A program made the position numbers and the translations under genes. 6,190 nucleotides of DNA from Eudoraea sp. (GTDB lineage: Bacteria; Bacteroidota; Bacteroidia; Flavobacteriales; Flavobacteriaceae), in the NCBI GenBank assembly GCA_013042925.1, contig JABDPH010000536.1:1-6190 (forward strand), given 5' to 3'. Below are positions 1 to 6,190 of this stretch, piece by piece. Within the stretch, counting starts at the first letter, position 1. Each line of letters starts with the position of its first letter. Below the pieces are notes generated by a model. It had not been told where the DNA came from and ran no database searches. It saw only the letters and a program-made list of their open reading frames with translations.

Positions 1-2039
1 CGGGTTTTGCTTTCTTCGAACCTTATTGCCTTCCCGGATTTAAGGCCCAATAAAATCTGACTTGTACCGGTTGTTAATTTTGCCTCTAACAACTCATCAT
101 CTTCTCTTATGTTAATGGCAATAATTCCATTTTGGCGAGGCCTGGAATACTGTTCTAAAGATGTTTTCTTAACCGTGCCTTTTTTAGTTGCCATAATAAC
201 ATAATGGCTATTTACATATTCTTCATCCTTCAAGTCCCTGGTGCAAATAAAGGCTTTTACCTTATCATCCTGTTCAATGTTAATAAGGTTTTGAATAGCT
301 CTTCCTTTTGAAGTTCTGCTTCCTTCAGGAATTTCATAAACCCGCATCCAAAAACACTTCCCCTTCTGGGTGAAGAACAACATATATTGATGGTTTGTAC
401 CAACGAAAAGATGTTCCAGGAAATCCTCAGTCCTGGTAGAAGAAGCTTTTTGCCCTACTCCTCCCCTGTGCTGAGTTTTGTATTCACTCAAAGGGGTCCT
501 TTTGATATACCCTGCATGAGATATCGTTATTACGACCTGTTCGTCAGGAATCATATCCTCTATACTGAGGTCGCCGCCGGCAAAATTTATTTCTGATCTT
601 CTTTCGTCGCCATAACGTTCTTTCACATCAAGAAGCTCATCTTTTATGATCTGCATTCTGCGATCCTTATTAGCCAGAATATCCTTTAAATCTGCAATTG
701 TTTTTATGATCTCATCGTATTCTGAGCGCAATTTATCCTGCTCAAGACCTGTAAGCTGGCGAAGCCTCATCTCTACAATGGCCTTGGACTGAATTTCTGA
801 TAATTTAAATCTTTTCATGAGGTTTTCCCTTGCCTCATCAGGATTGGAAGATGCTCTTATGATTGCGATTACCTCATCTATATTATCAGATGCAATAATG
901 AGTCCTTCTAATATATGAGCCCGGTCTTCGGCTTTTTTCAGCTCAAAAGTTGTACGTCTTACTACAACTTCGTGCCTATGCTCTACAAAATAATGAATGA
1001 TCTCCTTAACATTCAGCAATTTTGGCCTTCCATTGACCAGTGCAATATTGTTAACGCTAAAGGATGACTGCAGTGCTGAATATTTGTATAATGTATTAAG
1101 GACAATGTTAGGTATGGCATCCCTTTTCAGAATATATACAATGCGCATTCCCTTTCTGTCAGACTCATCCCTGATAGAGGCAATACCATCAATTTTTTTA
1201 TCATTGATCAAATCCGCAGTCTTTTTTATCATGTCTGCTTTATTGACCTGATATGGAATCTCTGTTACAATTATACATTCCCTGCCCTGAACTTCTTCAA
1301 AAGTGGCTTTTGCCCTCATGACAACTCTGCCACGCCCCGTATGAAAAGCTTCCTTTACACCATCGTATCCATATATAATACCACCGGTAGGAAAATCCGG
1401 AGCTTTTATATGGGTTATTAGCTCATCAATCTCAATATTTCTGTTGTCAATATAAGCAATCGTCCCATCTACTACCTCAGAAAGGTTATGCGGAGGCATA
1501 TTTGTTGCCATTCCCACTGCAATACCTGAAGCCCCATTTATCAGTAAGTTTGGTATCCGGGTAGGCAGGACTGTTGGTTCTTTCAGGGAGTCGTCAAAAT
1601 TGAGTTGGTGATCTACAGTATCTTTATCAATATCTGCCAGCATTTCATCGGCAATCTTGCGCATGCGGGCCTCGGTATATCTCATTGCCGCAGGGCTATC
1701 ACCATCGACAGAACCAAAATTACCCTGACCGTCAATCAGCATGTACCTCAAACTCCATTCCTGAGCCATCCTCACCATACTGTCATAGACAGATGTATCC
1801 CCATGTGGGTGATACTTACCTAAAACTTCCCCAACAATCCTTGCAGATTTCTTGTGTGAACTTGAAGAACGGACACCTAAATCGTGCATTCCATATAAAA
1901 CTCTTCTGTGAACTGGCTTTAGACCATCCCTGACATCGGGAAGGGCACGTGACACAATGACCGACATTGAGTAGTCAATGTAGGCTGATTTCATTTCATC
2001 TTCAATGTTGATGGGGATCAATTTTTCTCCTTCAGCCAT
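1..2039 (-). CDS. gyrA: DNA gyrase subunit A, C-terminal end missing (runs off left edge)
   Basis: GyrA is the DNA-cutting subunit of the A2B2 gyrase that introduces negative supercoils using ATP. Reading the minus strand from the ATG at 2039-2037 gives 679 codons with no stop or frameshift. The N-terminus ([20 protein letters not shown]) and the stretch [20 protein letters not shown] are typical of GyrA. The catalytic tyrosine is Y121 in AAMRYTE (codon 1677-1679). The quinolone-contact region [10 protein letters not shown] has T82 and D86 where E. coli has S83 and D87. The breakage-reunion domain fills roughly residues 1-490. It is followed by the DNA-wrapping beta-pinwheel, with the GyrA box QHRGGVG at residues 523-529 (453-473) and about four blades visible. 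Compared with a usual length of about 820-880 residues, the last 150-200 are outside the window. The GyrA box argues against ParC. There is no Shine-Dalgarno sequence before the start, only AT-rich leader. It is divergent from clpC. Confidence 0.97.
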   Translation of the reverse strand, partial: MAEGEKLIPINIEDEMKSAYIDYSMSVIVSRALPDVRDGLKPVHRRVLYGMHDLGVRSSSSHKKSARIVGEVLGKYHPHGDTSVYDSMVRMAQEWSLRYMLIDGQGNFGSVDGDSPAAMRYTEARMRKIADEMLADIDKDTVDHQLNFDDSLKEPTVLPTRIPNLLINGASGIAVGMATNMPPHNLSEVVDGTIAYIDNRNIEIDELITHIKAPDFPTGGIIYGYDGVKEAFHTGRGRVVMRAKATFEEVQGRECIIVTEIPYQVNKADMIKKTADLINDKKIDGIASIRDESDRKGMRIVYILKRDAIPNIVLNTLYKYSALQSSFSVNNIALVNGRPKLLNVKEIIHYFVEHRHEVVVRRTTFELKKAEDRAHILEGLIIASDNIDEVIAIIRASSNPDEARENLMKRFKLSEIQSKAIVEMRLRQLTGLEQDKLRSEYDEIIKTIADLKDILANKDRRMQIIKDELLDVKERYGDERRSEINFAGGDLSIEDMIPDEQVVITISHAGYIKRTPLSEYKTQHRGGVGQKASSTRTEDFLEHLFVGTNHQYMLFFTQKGKCFWMRVYEIPEGSRTSKGRAIQNLINIEQDDKVKAFICTRDLKDEEYVNSHYVIMATKKGTVKKTSLEQYSRPRQNGIIAINIREDDELLEAKLTTGTSQILLGLKSGKAIRFEESKT

Positions 2040-2300
2040 ATAAAAAACGTATTGCTTTTGATGTGATTAAAATATCAGGCCAATATACGCAAAATCAAAG
2101 CATGCGAAGCACATTCCAAGGAGTTTATTAAAGAATTTATTAACACATTCGGATAGTGATTTGGTTAATAATAAGGTTGTTAATTTTTTTGTAATTCCGT
2201 GTTTTTTTCGTCATTTAGTCCAAGTTTGTCGAATATAGGTACGGTATTTGCCGTTCTTAAGATTAGATTTACTAATTTTATTACTGAATAAGAAAATTTT
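2040..2300. other. Divergent intergenic region between gyrA and clpC
   Basis: This 261-base gap must hold the promoters of both gyrA (leftward) and clpC (rightward). I see no open reading frame, tRNA or CIRCE/HrcA-type inverted repeat. It is very AT-rich and carries short repeats: TTTATTAA at 2124-2131 and 2136-2143, and GGTTAATAAT/GGTTGTTAAT at 2163-2172 and 2175-2184. Both pairs are 12 bases apart. TTATTAAC (2137-2144) is also inverted as GTTAATAA (2164-2171). Against the Bacteroidota promoter pattern (TTTG near -33, TAnnTTTG near -7), the best rightward candidate for clpC is TTTG at 2247-2250, 22 bases, then TAATTTTA at 2273-2280 (7 of 8). In such AT-rich DNA that is weak evidence. Confidence 0.6.
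2090..2119 (-). promoter_or_regulatory. Possible gyrA promoter (Bacteroidota type, weak)
   Basis: On the minus strand, TTGG (2119-2116) is followed after 18 bases by TGATTTTG (2097-2090), which matches the Bacteroidota -7 consensus TAnnTTTG at all but one fixed position. The spacing fits the family pattern and would give a gyrA leader of roughly 45 bases. The -33 element is only partial, so this is a candidate from pattern matching and not a firm call. Confidence 0.25.
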
Positions 2301-4850
2301 ATGGATGATAATTTTTCACCTAGAGTAAAGGATGTAATTGCTTACAGCAAGGAAGAGGCATTGAGGCTGGGACATGATTTTATTGGTACCGAGCATTTAA
2401 TGCTTGGCTTACTGCGCGATGGAAATGGTAAAGCAATTAGCATTTTGGATGCCCTGGATGTAGATTTGGATCACTTAAGACGAAAAGTCGAGATTTTGAG
2501 TCCGGCAAATCCAAATTCAGGAGGGATTCAAAAAGATAAAAAAAATCTTCATCTTACAAGACAGGCAGAACGTGCATTAAAAACAACCTTTCTTGAAGCT
2601 AAATTGTTTCAAAGCTCTTCAATAAATACAGCACATTTACTTTTGTGCATCTTAAGAAACGAAAACGATCCTACCACTAAATTACTTCATAAGCTTAAAG
2701 TGGATTATGATGGTGTGAAAGATCAGTTTAAATCTATGATTACTAGCGAGGATGACTATATTGACTCGCCTACCTCTGAATCGTTTCCCAGTGATTCTGA
2801 TGAACCTGTGGAAGGTAAAGAAGGGTCTTTCGGTTCGACTTCGGGTCAGAAAGGAAGCAAAAAGTCCAAAACACCCGTTTTGGATAATTTCGGAAGAGAT
2901 TTAACTCGCCTCGCAGAAGAAAACAAATTGGATCCTGTTGTTGGAAGGGAGAAAGAAATTGAACGTGTATCTCAGATATTAAGCAGAAGAAAGAAAAACA
3001 ACCCCCTGTTAATTGGGGAACCCGGTGTTGGTAAAAGTGCAATTGCAGAAGGTTTGGCACTGCGAATTATTAACAAGAAGGTATCGCGTATCCTTTATAA
3101 TAAAAGGGTTGTGACTTTAGATCTGGCTTCACTGGTTGCCGGTACAAAATATCGGGGACAGTTTGAAGAGCGGATGAAAGCCGTAATGAACGAATTGGAA
3201 AAAAATGATGACGTTATACTGTTTATAGATGAGATCCATACCATTGTTGGTGCAGGAGGTGCCACAGGTAGTCTGGATGCTTCAAATATGTTTAAACCGG
3301 CCTTGGCGCGCGGAGAAATTCAATGTATAGGAGCAACTACGCTGGATGAATACAGGCAGTATATTGAAAAAGACGGTGCACTGGAAAGACGTTTCCAAAA
3401 AGTAATGGTTGAGCCTACAACGGTGGAAGAAACCATTGAAATTTTAATGAATATTAAAGGGAAGTACGAAGAACACCACAATGTAAATTATACCGATGAA
3501 GCCATAGTAGCCTGTGTTAAGCTCACAAACAGATATATGACCGACAGATTTTTACCGGATAAAGCAATAGATGCTATGGATGAATCTGGTTCACGGGTGC
3601 ATATAATAAATATGGATGTTCCAAAACAAATTCTTGAATTGGAAAATCAGTTGGAAGATGTGCGAGAATTGAAGAATAGTGTTGTTAAGAAACAACGTTA
3701 TGAGGAAGCTGCCAAGCTCAGGGATGATGAAAAAAGATTAGAAAAGGAACTTTCTGTTGCTCAGGAAAAATGGGAAGAAGACAGTAAACTTCACAGAGAG
3801 ACGGTAAGTGAAGATAATGTGGCTGATGTGGTATCCATGATGAGTGGAATCCCGGTAAATAAAATAGCACAGACTGAAAGCAACAAACTTGCTGAATTGC
3901 CTGAGCTCATTAAAGGGAATGTTGTTGGACAAGATGAAGCTGTTGCTAAAGTAGCCAAAGCCATTCAACGAAACAGAGCGGGTCTGAAAGATCCAAACAA
4001 ACCCATAGGTTCTTTCATTTTCCTCGGACAAACAGGTGTTGGTAAAACACAGTTGGCCAAGGTATTGGCTCAAGAGCTTTTTGATTCTGAAGATGCCTTG
4101 ATCAGGATTGATATGAGTGAGTATATGGAAAAATTTGCCATTTCGAGACTTGTAGGGGCTCCCCCCGGTTATGTGGGATACGAAGAAGGAGGACAACTGA
4201 CTGAAAAAGTTAGGCGTAAACCTTATTCCGTAATTCTTTTGGATGAAGTTGAGAAAGCGCATCCCGATGTTTTTAACATGTTGCTTCAGGTATTGGATGA
4301 TGGGTTTTTAACAGATAGCTTAGGGCGCAAAATAGATTTCAGAAATACGATCATTATAATGACTTCGAATATCGGTGCCCGCCAGCTGAAGGACTTTGGC
4401 CAAGGCGTAGGATTCGGTACAGCGGCAAAAAAATCGCAAGAACATGATCATCATAAAAGTGTAATTGAAAATGCCCTTAAAAAGGCTTTTGCACCGGAGT
4501 TCCTTAACAGAATAGATGATGTTGTTGTATTTAATCCATTAGAGCGTAAACATATCCATAAGATTATAGACATTGAATTAAACAAGTTATTCGACAGAAT
4601 AAAGGATATTGGATATGACTTGAATTTAACAGATAAAGCCAAAGACTACATTGCTGATAAAGGTTTTGACAAACAATATGGTGCAAGACCGCTGAAAAGA
4701 GCAATTCAAAAATATATTGAAGATGCCCTGGCTGAAGAAATCGTAAATTCCAAACTCGAAGAAGGAGATAGTATTTACATGGACTTAGATGAAAAGAAAG
4801 AAGAACTGTCTATTCAGATAAAAAAATCTAAGAAAGGCTCTAAAGCATAG
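2301..4850 (+). CDS. clpC: ClpC, AAA+ unfoldase subunit of the Clp protease
   Basis: ClpC is a cytoplasmic hexameric AAA+ machine that unfolds proteins and feeds them into the ClpP peptidase. The 849-residue protein is complete and of normal family length. In order: a double Clp-N domain (about residues 3-145); a Ser/Asp/Lys-rich linker (about 148-195); AAA domain 1 with Walker A GEPGVGKS (239-246), pore-loop tyrosine Y284 in GTKYRGQFE, Walker B ending D310-E311, and arginine finger R363/R364; a short UVR-type middle coiled coil (about 445-500); AAA domain 2 with Walker A GQTGVGKT (576-583), pore loop GYVGY (623-627), Walker B D648-E649 and R737 in FLNRID; and the C-terminal small domain. VGFG at 703-706 sits where the ClpP-docking loop lies, so it probably works with ClpP. 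The short middle domain separates it from ClpB (long coil) and ClpA (none). The ATG at 2301 gives the canonical N-terminus. No Shine-Dalgarno sequence precedes it, only A/T-rich DNA. It appears to be monocistronic, ending at a strong terminator. Confidence 0.97.
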   Translation: MDDNFSPRVKDVIAYSKEEALRLGHDFIGTEHLMLGLLRDGNGKAISILDALDVDLDHLRRKVEILSPANPNSGGIQKDKKNLHLTRQAERALKTTFLEAKLFQSSSINTAHLLLCILRNENDPTTKLLHKLKVDYDGVKDQFKSMITSEDDYIDSPTSESFPSDSDEPVEGKEGSFGSTSGQKGSKKSKTPVLDNFGRDLTRLAEENKLDPVVGREKEIERVSQILSRRKKNNPLLIGEPGVGKSAIAEGLALRIINKKVSRILYNKRVVTLDLASLVAGTKYRGQFEERMKAVMNELEKNDDVILFIDEIHTIVGAGGATGSLDASNMFKPALARGEIQCIGATTLDEYRQYIEKDGALERRFQKVMVEPTTVEETIEILMNIKGKYEEHHNVNYTDEAIVACVKLTNRYMTDRFLPDKAIDAMDESGSRVHIINMDVPKQILELENQLEDVRELKNSVVKKQRYEEAAKLRDDEKRLEKELSVAQEKWEEDSKLHRETVSEDNVADVVSMMSGIPVNKIAQTESNKLAELPELIKGNVVGQDEAVAKVAKAIQRNRAGLKDPNKPIGSFIFLGQTGVGKTQLAKVLAQELFDSEDALIRIDMSEYMEKFAISRLVGAPPGYVGYEEGGQLTEKVRRKPYSVILLDEVEKAHPDVFNMLLQVLDDGFLTDSLGRKIDFRNTIIIMTSNIGARQLKDFGQGVGFGTAAKKSQEHDHHKSVIENALKKAFAPEFLNRIDDVVVFNPLERKHIHKIIDIELNKLFDRIKDIGYDLNLTDKAKDYIADKGFDKQYGARPLKRAIQKYIEDALAEEIVNSKLEEGDSIYMDLDEKKEELSIQIKKSKKGSKA

Positions 4851-4872
4851 CAAATTGTAAGAATTTAGTTAT

Positions 4873-4903
4873 AAAGGAATCAAGTTAATTGGTTCCTTTT
4901 TTT
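4873..4903 (+). terminator. Intrinsic terminator of clpC
   Basis: AAAGGAATCAA (4873-4883) pairs with TTGGTTCCTTT (4889-4899) as an 11-bp stem with one T-G wobble and a five-base loop GTTAA. The stem runs straight into a T-tract (4897-4903, then ATTT). It starts 22 bases after the clpC stop codon, the classic position and shape of a rho-independent terminator. It separates clpC transcriptionally from the next plus-strand gene. Confidence 0.88.
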
Positions 4904-4959
4904 ATTTCCATAGATTACAGTAAGTAAGAATAAGAATACAGTTTAAACTTGCCGCAAAC

Positions 4960-4978
4960 CGTATAAACGATATATACG
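4960..4978. promoter_or_regulatory. Interrupted palindrome, possible operator
   Basis: CGTATA (4960-4965) and TATACG (4973-4978) are perfect inverted copies separated by seven bases. This makes a 19-bp dyad centred on 4969 with one further matching pair inside. It lies about 80 bases upstream of the start codon at 5052 and just upstream of the weak promoter-like pair described separately, a place where a dimeric regulator could bind. The length and spacing suit a dimeric DNA-binding protein, but a 6-bp arm in AT-rich DNA can arise by chance. No regulator is identified. Confidence 0.28.
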
Positions 4979-4994
4979 CCATTGGTCTAATATT

Positions 4995-5026
4995 TTTCGC
5001 AAAACTTGAACAAGCCTATACTTTCG
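4995..5026 (+). promoter_or_regulatory. Possible promoter for the 5052-5453 gene (weak)
   Basis: TACTTTCG at 5019-5026 matches the Bacteroidota -7 consensus TAnnTTTG except for C in place of the third T. TTTCG at 4995-4999 lies 19 bases upstream and is a poor match to the -33 TTTG element. Transcription would start near 5033, giving a leader of about 20 bases. A promoter is expected somewhere here because a strong terminator closes the preceding gene, but the exact boxes are uncertain. Confidence 0.3.
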
Positions 5027-5051
5027 TTTTGGACACACTAAACTATATGAA

Positions 5052-5453
5052 ATGAAAGTCGGACCGGCTAAGAAAAAATTTATAGTCAAAGAATACAACC
5101 TAGATATTGGTACTGTTCAGGTATTTAAAAATCATATGGTTGTAACGTTTGACGAAGGGGCAACGCTTACCCTGGAAAGGGCCTATCAGATTATAGGAAT
5201 TTCAGAGATACATTTTAGAGATACCAACTTTGGCATTATCAGTCTCAGAAAAAATTCCTATGCCATAGATCCAACTATTTACGCCTATTTAAGGGAGTTA
5301 AAAAATCTCAAAGCATTTGCTATTGTTTCCGTCAAGGAAGTAGATATGCATAATTTTAAGATTGAAAAACTTTTCTACAAAAAACCAATGAAGTTTTACA
5401 TTGATTATAATAATGCACTTGCCTGGGTGAAAAGAAGGGTCAAAAAAAAGTAA
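5052..5453 (+). CDS. Small conserved-type protein, probable STAS/SpoIIAA-like fold, function unknown
   Basis: The 133-residue protein has no signal peptide or membrane segment, so it is predicted to be cytoplasmic. It alternates short hydrophobic strands and helices: a strand pair (about residues 19-34, HMVVTFDEG), a helix (LTLERAYQIIG, about 37-48), a strand (FGIISLRKNS), a helix after AIDP (YAYLRELKNL), a strand (KAFAIVSV), then KKPMKFYIDYNNALAWVKRR. The late pattern of a Lys-Pro strand followed by a helix ending Ala-Leu-x-Trp-Val resembles small STAS/SpoIIAA-like proteins common in Bacteroidota, which are largely uncharacterised. This is recalled similarity, not a search result. The tail is strongly basic (VKRRVKKK). 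I chose ATG 5052 because upstream sequence in frame offers no other ATG; an ATG at 5047 in another frame reaches TGA after two codons. There is no Shine-Dalgarno sequence. It is probably transcribed alone: a terminator precedes it and the next gene converges 4 bases after its stop. No function can be assigned. Confidence 0.82.
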   Translation: MKVGPAKKKFIVKEYNLDIGTVQVFKNHMVVTFDEGATLTLERAYQIIGISEIHFRDTNFGIISLRKNSYAIDPTIYAYLRELKNLKAFAIVSVKEVDMHNFKIEKLFYKKPMKFYIDYNNALAWVKRRVKKK

Positions 5454-5457
5454 GGTT

Positions 5458-6190
5458 TTAATCTTCTCTTGTTTGATTTTCTGTATCCACAGGTGGAACA
5501 TCAAACAAATCTATGTAAGCCGGGCCAATTCCATTTATTATTGTGGTAGCCGTAAGCGCCTGGTATCCTAAATTTTCAATTGCTATATCTGCAGCCCTGC
5601 CATGGAGGTATACTCCAAAAATAGCCGCTTTTAAAGGTTCATATTTCTGACCAATTAATGAAGTTATCATACCGGTCAGCACATCCCCGCTTCCTGCAGT
5701 AGCCATGCCGGGGTTTCCCGTTGTATTAATATATCCCTGATCATCATAGACCACTATTGTGTGGGCTTCTTTAAGCACAAGGATGCAATCATATTTCTTA
5801 GAAAATTCCTTAGCTTTTTTTAGCTTGTCAAAATCATCCTCCCAAGCACCCAACAATCGCTTCAATTCCCCCGGATGGGGTGTAAGTACCGTTTTTGGCG
5901 GAAGTCTTTTTAAAAGGGATTTTTTTTGGGCAAGAATATTAATTCCATCAGCATCAATGACTAATGGATATTTCGTTGTTTCTAAAAACTCTTTAAAGGC
6001 TTGCAGGGTGTTTTTACCGGTTCCCATTCCAATTCCCAATCCTATCACATTGGGCTCCATGTTCAAAGAAATATTCATAATTTCTTTTTCGCCCTTATCC
6101 GTAATAACCATAATTTCAGGCAATGAACTCTGCAACGGTATATACCCGCATTGAGGCACATAAGCTGAAACCAATCCACTCCCGGTGGTA
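5458..6190 (-). CDS. nnrD: ADP-dependent (S)-NAD(P)H-hydrate dehydratase, N-terminal part missing (runs off right edge)
   Basis: This enzyme dehydrates damaged NADH or NADPH (the S-hydrate) back to the working cofactor, using ADP in most bacteria. The 243 visible residues belong to its ribokinase-like domain: GSGLVSAYVP near the right edge, the glycine-rich GLGIGMGTGKNT, DADGINIL, TPHPGE (glutamate codon 5866-5868), the LKEAHTIV strand, and the hallmark NPGMATAGSGDVLTG (5671-5715), whose Asp (5683-5685) is the expected catalytic residue. The C-terminus contains YLHGRAADIA, as in the family. A TTG at 6174-6172 is not the start: the frame stays open to the edge with family-like TTGSGL, so the gene begins outside the window. 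In Bacteroidota this domain is usually fused behind an NAD(P)H-hydrate epimerase (NnrE) domain, giving a bifunctional Nnr of about 500 residues; whether that is so here cannot be seen. It ends 4 bases from the stop of the convergent small gene. Confidence 0.94.
   Translation of the reverse strand, partial: TTGSGLVSAYVPQCGYIPLQSSLPEIMVITDKGEKEIMNISLNMEPNVIGLGIGMGTGKNTLQAFKEFLETTKYPLVIDADGINILAQKKSLLKRLPPKTVLTPHPGELKRLLGAWEDDFDKLKKAKEFSKKYDCILVLKEAHTIVVYDDQGYINTTGNPGMATAGSGDVLTGMITSLIGQKYEPLKAAIFGVYLHGRAADIAIENLGYQALTATTIINGIGPAYIDLFDVPPVDTENQTRED

Noticed and set aside
387..1933. Several plus-strand open frames of 69-84 codons (387-596, 997-1251, 1605-1823, 1685-1933)
   Set aside because: All lie opposite gyrA, whose minus-strand frame is continuous with conserved catalytic motifs.
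2040..2300. CIRCE (HrcA) or CtsR-type heat-shock operator before clpC
   Set aside because: I looked for the TTAGCACTC/GAGTGCTAA dyad and for tandem heptad repeats of CtsR type and saw neither.
2538..2545. Run of eight A in clpC as a possible frameshift or slippage site
   Set aside because: The protein reads through without interruption and both sides match ClpC, so no shift is needed; simple AAA lysine codons explain the run.
3738..4262. 174-codon open frame on the minus strand inside clpC
   Set aside because: It lies wholly opposite the well-conserved ClpC coding sequence and its translation is low in recognisable pattern; it is a shadow frame.
5442..5449. Run of eight A just before the stop of the STAS-like gene as a programmed frameshift site
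   Set aside because: There is no slippery-site context such as a downstream hairpin, and a shifted frame would only extend into DNA opposite nnrD.
5759..6154. 131-codon plus-strand open frame opposite nnrD
   Set aside because: It mirrors conserved nnrD motifs on the other strand and has no recognisable family features of its own.
6172..6174. TTG as the start codon of nnrD
   Set aside because: The frame stays open upstream to the window edge and reads TTGSGL, which fits the enzyme's known SGAGLV-like region; the domain normally has more sequence before this, so the gene is cut by the window.

Overview
This window looks like ordinary core chromosome from a member of the Bacteroidota, probably a Cytophagales- or Flavobacteriia-type organism. 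The reasons are AT-rich sequence, no Shine-Dalgarno sequence before any visible start codon, the GyrA-box variant QHRGGVG in place of the proteobacterial QRRGGKG, a ClpC with a short middle coiled coil, and a small STAS-like protein of a type I recall mainly from this phylum. The taxonomy is inferred from protein character and not from a marker gene. I see no tRNA, rRNA, CRISPR array, insertion sequence, prophage or attachment site.

Layout: (1) 1-2039, minus strand: the first 679 codons of DNA gyrase subunit A (gyrA), running off the left edge inside the C-terminal DNA-wrapping domain. (2) 2040-2300: a divergent intergenic region with no gene, short AT-rich repeats and only weak promoter-like motifs. 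(3) 2301-4850, plus strand: a complete clpC, encoding an 849-residue AAA+ unfoldase of the Clp protease, closed by a strong intrinsic terminator at 4873-4903. (4) 4904-5051: a short intergenic stretch with a 19-bp interrupted palindrome and a weak promoter-like pair. (5) 5052-5453, plus strand: a 133-residue protein of unknown function with a probable STAS/SpoIIAA-like fold. (6) 5458-6190, minus strand: the C-terminal 243 residues of an ADP-dependent NAD(P)H-hydrate dehydratase, converging on the previous gene with only 4 bases between stop codons and running off the right edge.

The genes do not form one pathway. They are housekeeping functions: DNA supercoiling, protein quality control and repair of damaged nicotinamide cofactors, plus one uncharacterised small protein. 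Each transcription unit here appears to be a single gene, because orientations alternate (minus, plus, plus, minus) and the two plus-strand genes are separated by a terminator. I did not find a convincing new biological system. The points most worth a second look are the uncharacterised protein at 5052-5453 with its upstream palindrome, the threonine at the main quinolone-contact position of GyrA, and the 4-base convergent gene ends.
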